The translations under genes and the position numbers were made by a program. From Bradyrhizobium stylosanthis (GTDB lineage Bacteria > Pseudomonadota > Alphaproteobacteria > Rhizobiales > Xanthobacteraceae), in contig NZ_LVEM01000002.1 in the NCBI RefSeq assembly GCF_001641335.1, positions 1 through 64,000 on the forward strand: 64,000 nucleotides of DNA, written 5' to 3'. Positions within the stretch are counted from its first letter, which is position 1, and every line of letters starts with the position of its first letter. A model generated the notes under the pieces. That model had not been told where the DNA came from. It saw nothing but the letters and a program-made list of their open reading frames with translations, and ran no database searches. Shown here one piece after another: positions 23,931-33,334 of the stretch.

Positions 23931-26003
23931 TCAGACCGTCCGAGCGTTGTTACCAGCCGCGTTTAAATCGGCCAGATATTCTGAAACCGGCGCGACTCCC
24001 GTAAGCATCAAGTGCTCGCGCGCCCGGGTGCAGGCGACGTAGAGAAGTCGCCTTTCGGTTTCATAAATATCGTCCAACTCGGCTTCGTCCGCGGCGTCGG
24101 CAATGCGCTCGTCGAGCGGCAGGACGCCCTCGTCACACGCCATCACCGCTACAGCGCGGAACTCCAAACCCTTGGCCAGACTCATTTGAGCCGTCACGAT
24201 CTCGGCAGCACCGGGCAAACCTTCAATGGCAGTCCGTGGACGTACGACAAGTTCTGGTGTCCGAACAAACACGCCTATCTCGTGAGCGGCGATTCCGTCG
24301 CTGAGCCAACCTTCAACCGCATTTCGGATCGCTTCGGCTTCTTCGGCAATGTTAGCAAAGGATTTGACCTCCGGCGGGGGCCCATCGAACACGGAGATGA
24401 TGCCGCGGCGTTCATCGTCCAGACCGTCGCTATCGCGCAGGACGGTTGGCAAAAGCCGGTCGGCAGCGCGCCGAATCTGTTGCGAGGTGCGGTAGCAAAC
24501 CTTGAGGGTGTGCGATCGGCCCCGCACATCGACGCCGAGGCTCGCCCACGAAAACGGATGCTGGAAAATGCGCTGACCGATGTCACCGGACAGAAACAGG
24601 CCGTTCGGTCCTGCAGGCGCCAGCGCCGCGAAGAACCGTAGCTCCGCAGGGGCCAGGTCCTGGGCCTCGTCGATAACGATATGATCGAATGGCTTGGACG
24701 CGCGGCCTTCGAGTGCTTTCGCGAGGTCGGTGAAGACGCTCGCCCAGGTCGTAAAGCGCTCGGTCGCCAGCGTTTCACGGACTGCCGCGAAGACGGGCCA
24801 CAAGCGCGCGCGTTGATTGGGGCCGAGCCTGCTCTTGCGGCCCATCCGCTCGACGGTCGAATAGGCGTCAAGCGATGAAAGCCCCCAAGCGTCAACGACG
24901 TTGGCCCACTCGGACAGCAGGAAGCGCTCGGAAAAGCCCTTGAGCGCGTTCGCGTCAGCAGCCGTGCGCAGCCGTTCGCGCAAGACGACATCGGATGCAA
25001 TTCGAGGGCGCACACCGTACTCGAGCTGATACATCTGTTCAGCGATCCCTCGGAACGAGGCCGTCGCGATTCGGGGCACGACACCACCCGTTTCCGGAGC
25101 AAGAACGAGGAGTTTCTTCGCCAATGCATCAGCCAAAGGCTGCGAAAAGCTCGCCAAAAGTATCTTTGCGGCTGAGTTCTCGCGAGCGAGCCGCACCGCT
25201 CGATGGATCGCAACAATGGTCTTGCCGGTGCCAGCCGATCCCGCCACGCGGGCCGGCCCTGAGAAAGAGCGTTCAACCAGCGAACGTTGCGATGGGTGAA
25301 GGAAGACGCCCCACTTCTCCCACGGAAAGGCCAACGCCTGTTCGAGCTCCTCCTGATCGGCAATCAGACGAATGCGGCGCAGTGCGTCGGGATGCTTGAA
25401 AGGATCAGCAGTCGGCGGCGCCGGAAGGGCCAGCCTGCCGGTCGCTGCGAATTCGAGAAGGGCTTCGGAAGCCTCAGCAGGAAGATGGGCCGCCAGCGTG
25501 AAGAAACCATCTTCGTCGGCTGCACGGACGTCGGCTAACCAATCGGCGGGCACACCCACCGAGAGGAGCGCATTGTCATCCAGCGACGAGAACAACGCGG
25601 GCTTGACCGTCTCTTTCTTGGCGGGCTTGGGAAACACAAAATCAAACGTTGCCGGCGGCGCAACCTCCGCCACCTGCTCACGGACTTCAACGATCTGGAT
25701 CGCACCGGTCCGGGGATGCGCCTCGATCCGCCGCCGTTCCGCCCAGGCATAGGCGGCGTCGTGGTGATCAACATAGGCGACCAGCAGGCTTTCGCTTGTC
25801 TTATGGACGATCAGACGGATATCGCGATTGACCCGTGCGGACCAGAAATTCGGGTCTTTGCTTTTATCGATGCGATGCAACTGGAGGCCGTTGCCGGTGC
25901 GGTCCATTTGCAGGTCGAAGACGCTCGCCTTAACCGCCTTCTGGTCTACGCCGGAGAGGCGATTGAACGAGGCAGTGAAAGTGTCCGCGATCAGGAAATT
26001 CAC
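23931..26003 (-). CDS. UvrD/Rep-family helicase with RelE/ParE-like N-terminal domain (defence cassette gene 4)
   Basis: This is a 690-residue superfamily 1 helicase. Residues about 3-90 resemble a RelE/ParE toxin fold (ADTFTASFNRLSGVDQKAVK, then FWSARVNRDIRLIVHK and YVDHHDAAYAWAERR). The helicase follows a linker: Walker A GSAGTGKTIVAIHRA near residue 255, Walker B FDHIVIDEAQDLAPAE, motif III SGDIGQRIFQ, motif V SLAKGLEFRAVAVMA, and motif VI LYVACTRAREHL. No nuclease domain is apparent. The GTG at 26003 is chosen because GGAG lies nine bases upstream and it begins four bases after the mod stop. The TTG at 26018 is an alternative. It is the last gene of the four-gene restriction-like operon. 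It probably unwinds or translocates on DNA during defence or repair. Confidence 0.82.
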   Translation of the reverse strand: MNFLIADTFTASFNRLSGVDQKAVKASVFDLQMDRTGNGLQLHRIDKSKDPNFWSARVNRDIRLIVHKTSESLLVAYVDHHDAAYAWAERRRIEAHPRTGAIQIVEVREQVAEVAPPATFDFVFPKPAKKETVKPALFSSLDDNALLSVGVPADWLADVRAADEDGFFTLAAHLPAEASEALLEFAATGRLALPAPPTADPFKHPDALRRIRLIADQEELEQALAFPWEKWGVFLHPSQRSLVERSFSGPARVAGSAGTGKTIVAIHRAVRLARENSAAKILLASFSQPLADALAKKLLVLAPETGGVVPRIATASFRGIAEQMYQLEYGVRPRIASDVVLRERLRTAADANALKGFSERFLLSEWANVVDAWGLSSLDAYSTVERMGRKSRLGPNQRARLWPVFAAVRETLATERFTTWASVFTDLAKALEGRASKPFDHIVIDEAQDLAPAELRFFAALAPAGPNGLFLSGDIGQRIFQHPFSWASLGVDVRGRSHTLKVCYRTSQQIRRAADRLLPTVLRDSDGLDDERRGIISVFDGPPPEVKSFANIAEEAEAIRNAVEGWLSDGIAAHEIGVFVRTPELVVRPRTAIEGLPGAAEIVTAQMSLAKGLEFRAVAVMACDEGVLPLDERIADAADEAELDDIYETERRLLYVACTRAREHLMLTGVAPVSEYLADLNAAGNNARTV

Positions 26004-26007
26004 GCGC

Positions 26008-28911
26008 TCACACTCCAAAGACCTTCATCACCTCGTCGCCGAAGTGATTGATGACCTTTACCGCGATGCGGCGGCCCGCAGGCCGCGGGAACGGACGCGA
26101 GGTGTCGGAGTAAAGCGTTGCCCAGGCGTCCTCGTCGATCTCGGCCTGGAGTGCGGCCTTCAGGCTCTTGTAGGGATCGTTCGCGCCGAGGAAATATGCG
26201 TGACGGACGAAGAAGCTTTCCTCGTTATAGTTGGTGTCGATGAACCACGCGGCGATGCCCTTGGTGTCGTTGGAGCGGATGTCGCCAGTATTGGGATCGA
26301 ACACATCGACGCCGTTCACCTTCACCCGGATCTCGGGGCCGCCGACATCGAGGACTTCCACGTCCGGCTCGCCGAACACAACGAACATATTGCCGCGCCC
26401 AGTGTTCTTGAGCTCATCCGACATGTGCATGTCGGGATTGATGCGCGCCTTCAGGATTTTGAGGCTGCCCAGACTCCCCAGCTCGGAGGAATGGGCGTCA
26501 AAATTGAAGGCACAGGCGATCAGGACGTCGAACCGTGCATCGACGGCCTCGCGCGCCGCGGCGACGATGTCCTGCCGGCCGACGGTCCCATATTCGGGCC
26601 CAATCAGGATCGCGGCGCGGCGCTCGGGGCCGTTCTCTCCCTCGATGAAAGTGCCGCTGGCGCCGATAAAATTTCCCGGCCACGGCGTCAAGCTCTCGAA
26701 GGTGATGCGGTCGCCCTTAGCCTGCTGCTTGACGCCCTCGGATTTGAGATAGTCGATCACGATCGCCGTAAAATCCTGCCCGGCAAGGTCCGCATCGGCG
26801 GCTGAGCGTTTGCCCTCGGCGGCGTCGATCAGGTCAATCAATTCCTCCTCGCTGGCGGGCAGCACGCGATGCGGCGAAAGGCTCTCTACCGTAAATGGCC
26901 CTGCGACGCGGACTCGGGCATTATCAGTGTAAGGCCTGTCGTATAGGTATTCGACATCGGCGCGCGCGGCGATGCTATCGTCGATCTCGCGTTGGCGGGC
27001 GATGCGCGCCTTCCACCATTTGGCGTGTGGCTCGGCAGCAGCCGTGGGCGCCCCGGCCGGCAGTTCGCGCGGGATTTGCCATTCTTCCCAATTTCTCTTG
27101 GTCGCCTGATTCAGTGCCGCGCGCAACGGCTCAAGGACCGCCTGCCATTTCTCCCAGATATCATCAATCGACGGATTGTTGGCGATTGAGCTGAGCATAA
27201 TATGGGGAACGCGTTCATAGACGAAGCCTTGGCGGATATCGCCGTTGCTCGGCGTATCAAGAGGCAACCGCTGTGTGAGTTCAGCCTCCTTAGCCCGCCC
27301 CTCGCGACTATCAGCGAGTAAATACCACGGATAACGCGCGGACATCAGACGCGTACGAGCCAAAGCTAGCGCTACCCGGCTGGTGTCGACAGTAATCCAG
27401 CGTCGGCCCCACTGCTCGGCCACATACGCGCTTGTGCCGGAACCGCACGTGGGATCAAGTATCAAATCACCTGGGTCCGTAGTCATCAACATACAACGTT
27501 GGATGACCCGCTCTACCGTTTGGACTACATAGATACGATCCTGCTCTGATCTAACGTCGCTCCAGATATTAGTGAAGGGAAGATGCGAGAAGTCTTTCCA
27601 ATATTGCTTGTACATGCGGGACGGTGACGCCTCGAATTCGAGTCGACCTGCCATGGCCAAGCGCCTCATTCCAGGCAGAACCGTCTTCCAATTTCTTGCG
27701 GGCCCGGAATCAAAATTGAGACTCAAGTAGCTAAATCTACCGGTAGTGTTCGCTCTGATACCGGGAGAAACAGCAGAATTCGTTCTAAAGGCGCTGACCT
27801 TCGGATCATTCCCTAAGATTGGGTCCGTATTCCTGAATTCACCTCGTCGATCAGCTTCAAAATCGCGCTCCCGGAAGAGCGGCCTAAATTTAACGCGCTT
27901 ACGATCACGAGAATACCAAAGTATATAATCGAAGACGCTTGGGACAAGTTCGCTAGTTAGTCCTGTCGCTTTTGAGAACGCAATTTCAGCGCAGAAGCCT
28001 TCCGATCCAAAGACTTCATCAAATACTGCCCTAACACGATGGACATTCTCGTCGCTGATCTGCACGAAGATCGAACCACTCTCTGTCAGCAGATCTCGCA
28101 TCACTGTCAGACGGTCGCGGAGATAGGTAAGGTAAGAATGGATGCCGTCCTTCCAGGTATCGCGGAACGCCTTCACTTGCTCGGGCTCTCGCGAGATGTC
28201 GACCTGCTTGCCATCCTTGACGTCTCGCGACTGCGTCGAGACCTGCCAGTTCGAGTTGAACTTGATGCCATAGGGCGGATCGAAATAGATGCACTGCACC
28301 TTGCCACGCAGACTCTCGCGCTCGGCAAGGCTCGCCATTACCTGCAAGGAATCACCTAGGATCATGCGGTTCGACCAGTGCTGGTCGTGCTGGTAAAATT
28401 CGGCGCGCTGGTCCGGCTCGATGCCGTTGAAATCGGCGAACAGGTCCGGCGCGGCGCTCTCTGCCTCGCGCTTCTCGGCGGTGCGCCGCTTCAGATCGTC
28501 GATAATCGCCTTGGGGTGAATCTTCTCCTGAATGTAGAGCGGCGGCACGTTGACGACGAGGTCGGACCAGTCCTGCTTGTCCTTGCCGCGCCAGACCAGT
28601 TGCGCATCCGACAACGTCAGCGTGCCCGTCACGGCCAGTTCTTTCATCTGGTCTTCAGTGACGGTGATTTTCGCGCCGTTCCAGATCAGCTCGGGTGCGC
28701 GAGGATCCTCGGCCGCGCGCGTGTACCCCTCCGGCAGCGGCCGGGCGCGCGGATAATGCTTAGGCGGCATCGGCGAAGCATCTTCGTCACGCCGGAAGAA
28801 ACTCTCCATCTCCGCCGTCGGAATATTGCGCCGGCTCGCCGCGTCGTGCTTCAGCGCGTCGATCTGCTTTGAAGATTTGGGCGGCTTTGGCGATTTTGGC
28901 GAACGAGCCAT
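26008..28911 (-). CDS. mod: Type III-like DNA methyltransferase Mod (defence cassette gene 3)
   Basis: This is a 967-residue site-specific methyltransferase in beta-class motif order. The catalytic DPPY is at residues 211-214 (CIYFDPPYGIKFNSN), then a target-recognition region at about 315-450, then the AdoMet motif LDPTCGSGTSAYVAEQW near 486. This is an N6-adenine or N4-cytosine enzyme; Mod subunits of type III systems have this order. A long C-terminal part from about 600 is unlike short Mods. The ATG at 28911 overlaps the upstream stop by one base (TGATG). The target-recognition region is visibly AT-richer than its flanks, as often seen for exchanged specificity domains. It should protect host DNA against the Res and PD-(D/E)XK nucleases of the same operon. 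Confidence 0.9.
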   Translation of the reverse strand: MARSPKSPKPPKSSKQIDALKHDAASRRNIPTAEMESFFRRDEDASPMPPKHYPRARPLPEGYTRAAEDPRAPELIWNGAKITVTEDQMKELAVTGTLTLSDAQLVWRGKDKQDWSDLVVNVPPLYIQEKIHPKAIIDDLKRRTAEKREAESAAPDLFADFNGIEPDQRAEFYQHDQHWSNRMILGDSLQVMASLAERESLRGKVQCIYFDPPYGIKFNSNWQVSTQSRDVKDGKQVDISREPEQVKAFRDTWKDGIHSYLTYLRDRLTVMRDLLTESGSIFVQISDENVHRVRAVFDEVFGSEGFCAEIAFSKATGLTSELVPSVFDYILWYSRDRKRVKFRPLFRERDFEADRRGEFRNTDPILGNDPKVSAFRTNSAVSPGIRANTTGRFSYLSLNFDSGPARNWKTVLPGMRRLAMAGRLEFEASPSRMYKQYWKDFSHLPFTNIWSDVRSEQDRIYVVQTVERVIQRCMLMTTDPGDLILDPTCGSGTSAYVAEQWGRRWITVDTSRVALALARTRLMSARYPWYLLADSREGRAKEAELTQRLPLDTPSNGDIRQGFVYERVPHIMLSSIANNPSIDDIWEKWQAVLEPLRAALNQATKRNWEEWQIPRELPAGAPTAAAEPHAKWWKARIARQREIDDSIAARADVEYLYDRPYTDNARVRVAGPFTVESLSPHRVLPASEEELIDLIDAAEGKRSAADADLAGQDFTAIVIDYLKSEGVKQQAKGDRITFESLTPWPGNFIGASGTFIEGENGPERRAAILIGPEYGTVGRQDIVAAAREAVDARFDVLIACAFNFDAHSSELGSLGSLKILKARINPDMHMSDELKNTGRGNMFVVFGEPDVEVLDVGGPEIRVKVNGVDVFDPNTGDIRSNDTKGIAAWFIDTNYNEESFFVRHAYFLGANDPYKSLKAALQAEIDEDAWATLYSDTSRPFPRPAGRRIAVKVINHFGDEVMKVFGV

Positions 28912-29885
28912 CAGGCAAGAACCTCGGTTTCGGCCCATAGTGACGAATAGCGCTTACGCAGCCACGGGTACCAATCTGCTTCCGGCCATGCGGCCAGGGG
29001 CGCGAAGGCGTCCTCGATCGACATGGAGATGAAATCCTGCGGATTTGCCAGCAACGACCTGAAGACGTGGAAGGCATCGTCGCCGAACCGGCGCAGGCCG
29101 GGCGAGGTCACCCGATGCAGCGGCCGATTGCCTGAAGGTGAGAGATGGAGAACGCGTGCACGGTCGATCTGCGGATCACTCACTTCAGTATGCCATGCCA
29201 GCATCTGCTGGCGGAGCATCTGGTAGAACGGCTCATAGAAGAAGTCGTCCAGGGTGACATTGGCATCGGCGTGGATCGGTCCGTTTGGATGACGGAAGAT
29301 GTGTTCATAGCGTTGCCGGCGCGTCGCGTTACCTGTTGGCCCGAGGGGCTGGCCGTAGTGTTCAGTGTATTTCCACTCGATAAGCAACAGATTGCTGCGG
29401 CCTTGAGCATCCCGATACCGCACTGCTGCATCAGCGGCGGTGGCGTTGGCGCCTCGCTTTCGGGACGCGCCCTCCTTGCCCTCGTTGAGATGATCGGTGT
29501 CGCCGATCCATTCGAAGGTGACATTCCAGGGCTGGCCCGCACGATCCGACTCGATCGGCAGCATCTCGGACACCCCGTCGGCCGTCACATGTTCGACCCA
29601 CCGGCGCAGCAATTCCGGCTTCCCGGCAAATGGCAGCAGAAAGTTGAGGCAACATACCTGGGACGAGAGCCCATGATTGGCATGCTGGTGCCATTGGATC
29701 ACGGGTTCAGCCGCGAACAGACGTTCTGCGATCTTTCGTATCGCAGGGGCCAGATTCAATTCCCGGCAGGCCGGGGAAACGCGGTACGCCGCGCCCGCGT
29801 AACCGTGATTCGGGGCAAGGTTTTCGGTGAACCAGGCACCCTGAAGCCTGCGCTGCTCGGCATCGAACGATTGGTCGCTCGTCAT
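28911..29885 (-). CDS. Putative PD-(D/E)XK restriction-type nuclease (defence cassette gene 2)
   Basis: This is a 324-residue protein between res and mod. A nuclease-like core is visible: Asp152 in ATAADAAVRYRD, then the strand SNLLLIEWKYTEHYG with Glu170-x-Lys172. This matches PD-(D/E)XK spacing. The motif SSQVCCLNFLLPFAGKPEL is striking. I recall a family named PGN_0703 putative restriction endonuclease with such features, but that match is from memory and untested. Its ATG overlaps the res stop by four bases (ATGA), and its stop overlaps the mod start, so it is an integral part of the system. Its role is open: a second nuclease, or a structural or specificity subunit. Confidence 0.7.
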   Translation of the reverse strand: MTSDQSFDAEQRRLQGAWFTENLAPNHGYAGAAYRVSPACRELNLAPAIRKIAERLFAAEPVIQWHQHANHGLSSQVCCLNFLLPFAGKPELLRRWVEHVTADGVSEMLPIESDRAGQPWNVTFEWIGDTDHLNEGKEGASRKRGANATAADAAVRYRDAQGRSNLLLIEWKYTEHYGQPLGPTGNATRRQRYEHIFRHPNGPIHADANVTLDDFFYEPFYQMLRQQMLAWHTEVSDPQIDRARVLHLSPSGNRPLHRVTSPGLRRFGDDAFHVFRSLLANPQDFISMSIEDAFAPLAAWPEADWYPWLRKRYSSLWAETEVLA

Positions 29886-32879
29886 GCGTATTCCTTCTTC
29901 AGCAGCCGATCGACCAATGCGGCGAAGTCTTCCTCCATCGCCGCCCAGTCGCGAAATTCTTCAAACTGCCAGCGTCCAAAGCCACCAAGCGCATTGACAC
30001 CCGGCGCCCACAGCTCGCGGGTCGTTTGCGCCTTGGCTTTGTCGCTTTCGTCCCGGATGCCTTTGACTTCGAGAATCAGGTTCAGCGGCTCGTCGTCTCC
30101 GATATCGAGCCGGACCAGGAAATCGGGAACGTAGCGCCGCATTACACCGGCATCGAGATAGGGGATGTCGAATCCCATTGCCTGGTTCTTGGCGTAAGCG
30201 AGCACGCACGGATGGTTTTCGAGGGTCAACGCGAGTTGCTCCTCCCAGCTTGAGTCGAGGACAACATGGCTGACGTGGCACTTGGGCGGCTGCGCGCCCG
30301 TCTTCCATGCCGGCTTCGAGGTGATGAAGTTGACGAAACGCGTCGAGCCCTTGGGATTGTAGGGATCGAGCACCGCCAACAGCCGTCCCTCGCTGCCGCG
30401 CGTGAGAGCGATATCGATCTTTTCCGCCGCACGGGTGAGCTGGTCCTGATACAGGATCGCGCCGATCGGCACGCCTTTGGTGACCAGATAGCCATCGTCG
30501 ATCCATTTCCGCGCGATGCGTTGAATCTGCGGAAACAAATGCTGCTTGGGAAAGCCCTCGTCGTCGCGGAAATGCGTGTAGAGCAGATGCTTGGCAAGAT
30601 TGAAGCTAATTTCCGAGGGGCGCAGCCGCTCCAGCACCTGCGGCGTGATGGTCACGCCCGCACCGACGATGCCTTCCATCACGACGGAGGTTGGGCCGAT
30701 GTCCAGGGGGGTGATCTCGAGCCGGCTGTCAGCAGTGAAGGCGGCTTCCAGCTTCTCAGACGGCAGGTCGCGGCGGTAGCCGCTAACGCGCGGAAAGCGG
30801 ATCTCGAGCTCGGCCCTCTCCTTGATGGCGTGGACACGGGTGACCGGCTTGGGCGCGGTCGGCTTCGTCTTCTGCGGAGAAGAGGCAAAGTCGAATGGGA
30901 TGCCCATGATGTCGGCATATTCGACGTCGAACAGCCCAGTCTCTGGATTGAGGTCATAGGACTGGCGGCGCAGGCCGCGCCCAACAACCTGTTCGCACAA
31001 CAGCTGGGTGCCGAACGCGCGAACGCCCAGGATGTGAGTGACCGTATTGGTGTCCCAGCCTTCGGTCAGCATCGACACCGACACGACGCAGCGGATCTGC
31101 TCGCCGAGCCGGCCAACACGACCAACGGTGTTCATGACTTCGCGCAGTAACTCGCCTTCACTGGCTTGGCCGTGTGCGCCCGCGCCGTCGCGTTTGTTGC
31201 GCTCTTGCTTGAACAGCTCGATCTCTGGTCCGGCAACCTCGCGGAATCCCTTGTCCAACGCATTGCCGGATTCGATCTGGCGCGAGTCAATCAGCAGCGT
31301 CCGCGGGCGGGCAAGGCGCCCCCCCCTGGTCGTCATAGTTTCGGAACAACTCCAGGTGCCCGGCATGAAAGGCTGCCCGTTCGCCCTCCTCCGCATCGCC
31401 ACGCTCGAAGCCGGCGATCCATTCGAACACCAGTTTGGAGATCGCGGTGTTCTGGCACACCACGATGAAGACGGGCGGCACCTCGATCCCTTCGCGCTCC
31501 CAGCTCTCGAACTCGCCCTCGTAGTGGCTGTAGAGTGCGCTCAGTGCCGTTTTGAGCATATTCGGCAGATCGAAAGGACTCAACTTATTGGCGCCCGCCG
31601 CGGTCTTCGGCAGATCCTTACCGATGTGCTTCCACAGATGGCGATAGACGACCGAATCGGTCTGCACGAGGTTATCAGTGACCGGTACGCGGGGGAGTTT
31701 GACGATGCCGCTCTCGATCGCGTCCATCAGGCTGAAATCAGACACGACCCAGGGGAACAGATACCCTTCGGGATAGCCCGAGCCACGCAAGAAGAAAGGA
31801 GTGGCCGACAGGTCATAGACGGCCCGCACGCCCTTCGACAGCTTACGGCCCAACGCTTCGATGCCATTGATCCAGAGTCTGGCGGCCTCCTCGTTGTCGG
31901 CAGCCTCCTTCTTGTCCTCCCCCGTTAGAGCACCTTCAACGTCACCGCCGACCTTATGCCTGTAACAATGATGCGCCTCGTCATTGATCACATTCACGCG
32001 GTCAAAGTTAAGCAGCTTGCCGCAGGCTTCCGCGAGCATTTCCGCATCGGTCTGTGTGGTCCTAAGCGGTTCAGGCGCGTTGCCCTGGAGGAAGCTGCGC
32101 GCGACCTTTGGCAAGGCCAAGGTCTCACGATGCTGAAACGCATGGTAGTTGGTGATCACGATCTCTGCGCGGCGGACTTCCGGCAGCATTTCCGGCGGCA
32201 CGATTTCGCGTGTCTCGTAGTAGTTATCGGGCTCGCTCGGCAGCAGAACGCGCAGGCGGTCGCGAATGGTGATGCCTGGGGTGATGATCAGGAAGGCGCG
32301 GGAAAAATCCTTCGAGTCCTTGCGCGCCGCGTTCACCGCTTGCCAGGCGATGAGCATGGCCATCACGGTCGTCTTGCCGCTGCCCGTAGCCATCTTCATG
32401 GCCAGACGGAAGAGTTCAGGGTTGGCTTCGGCGTTGGCCTTGGCAAGCTGATCGAGCAGGCCCTTCGTCGCTGCACGTTTCGGCGCGACCTCCGTCAGCC
32501 AGATGATCGTTTCGACTGCTTCGATCTGACAGAAGAACGGCGTGGGGCCATTGAATTTGTGATGGCGCCAGTGTTCGAGCAACCGCTGTGTCACGCCAGT
32601 CACGCCCCAGTCGGCCGGATTGCGCAGCTGGCGCCAGCTATCCAGATAGCCGCGGATTTGGTTGATCAGCGCGTTTTCGGTATAGGTCTCCAGATCAAGC
32701 AACGCCTGATCGCTCGCCGCCTTCTTTCTGGATGCCGGAACCGGCACGATGAATCGCGACGGCCGACGACCGCGTCTCGGCTCCCCTTCAAGGGGCTGGC
32801 CGTTGTCGTCGAGAGGATGGTGCAGTTCCGGCGCCCGGTACGGCGAATTCAAAATCGGCCGTTCGTAAAAGCTGCTCAA
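29882..32879 (-). pseudogene. res: Type III-like restriction helicase-nuclease Res, frameshifted at a G8 tract (defence cassette gene 1)
   Basis: The coding sequence is in two frames, 32879-31287 and then 31402-29882, joined at the C8 run (G8 on the coding strand) at 31319-31326. Reading seven Gs instead of eight would give one 998-residue protein. The first part carries SF2 helicase motifs: Walker A MATGSGKT (residues 163-170), DEAH (INDEAHHCY) and SAT (YDLSATPFFLRG). The second part has VSMLTEGWDTNTVTHILGVR and QVVGRGLRRQ, and a C-terminal PD-(D/E)XK nuclease (YVPDFLVRLDI, then LILEVKG). It would cut unmodified DNA with ATP hydrolysis. Start: TTG at 32879 with AAGGA close upstream. The break could be real, phase-variable, or a homopolymer sequencing error. 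No other damage is visible. Confidence 0.85.
31319..31326 (-). other. G8 homopolymer at the res frameshift
   Basis: Eight consecutive C on the plus strand (G on the coding strand) mark the exact point where the res reading frame changes. One base fewer restores ...DDQGG-RLARPRTLLID. Such tracts slip during replication in phase-variable genes and are also a known source of sequencing errors. Confidence 0.85.
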
Positions 32880-32947
32880 TTTCCTTGGTCCGCCCCGAAA
32901 TTTTCACGGCCCGACATGATGCACGCAAATCGAGCGCATATGGGCCG

Positions 32948-32963
32948 CCTACCATACTGTAGG
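32948..32963. promoter_or_regulatory. Inverted repeat CCTAC-N6-GTAGG upstream of res
   Basis: This perfect 5-bp inverted repeat lies about 70 bases before the res start, in the only non-coding gap (32880-33017) that can hold the operon promoter. It is a possible operator. No controller-protein gene is present. Confidence 0.35.
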
Positions 32964-33017
32964 TTGAAGGCTACGGATGAGCCATGGGCAAAATGGATAA
33001 CTGACACATTGTTCAGA

Positions 33018-33107
33018 TGGCGGAGAGGGAGGGATTCGAACCCCCGATAGGCTTGCACCTATGCCGCATTTCGAGTGCGGTGCATTCAACCACTCTGCCA
33101 CCTCTCC
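33018..33107 (-). tRNA. tRNA-Ser (anticodon CGA)
   Basis: The complement folds as a 90-nt class II tRNA. The acceptor pairs GGAGAGG with CCTCTCC, with discriminator G and an encoded CCA. The anticodon stem CCGCA/TGCGG closes the loop CTCGAAA, giving anticodon CGA, which reads the serine codon UCG. There is a long variable arm (CATAGGTGCAAGCCTATCG) and a T-loop TTCGAAT. Its 3' end faces the defence cassette, 138 bases from res. tRNA 3' ends are frequent integration sites. Confidence 0.96.
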
Positions 33108-33265
33108 TGAAGGCGCCATATAGAGGCAGGGCCCCTGTGGTTGGGGGCGTTAATAGGCGAGGATGGCGGGCCAGACAAGGCGCGAAAGGGGAAAATCCGC
33201 TGCCTCTTTCAGCCCCGCGCCAGCCTGGGGTGCCGTTCCCGTGGGAATGGGGCTCCGAGGATTCC

Positions 33266-33320
33266 TGTTTTGACGCGTTTTCCTGGCGCGAATGGGCGTC
33301 CGCTTCGCTTGAAAGCGCTT
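33266..33320. repeat. Palindromic repeat family F, copy 1
   Basis: It starts TGTTTTGACGCGTTTTC and runs through a degenerate middle to GAAAGCGC, matching 34545-34602 at many positions. It has partial inverted-repeat ends (GCGTTTTC / GAAAGCGC). It lies immediately upstream of the hydrolase gene. Confidence 0.7.
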
Positions 33321-33334
33321 GGGAAGGAACTGCC

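Noticed and set aside
26008..28911. Phase-variable repeat tract in mod
   Set aside because: No long homopolymer or tandem short repeat is visible in mod; the only suspicious tract is in res.
23926..33017. Integrase-bounded genomic island at tRNA-Ser
   Set aside because: The location fits, but I found no integrase gene and no second copy of the tRNA 3' end near 22-24 kb, so a mobile element is not annotated.
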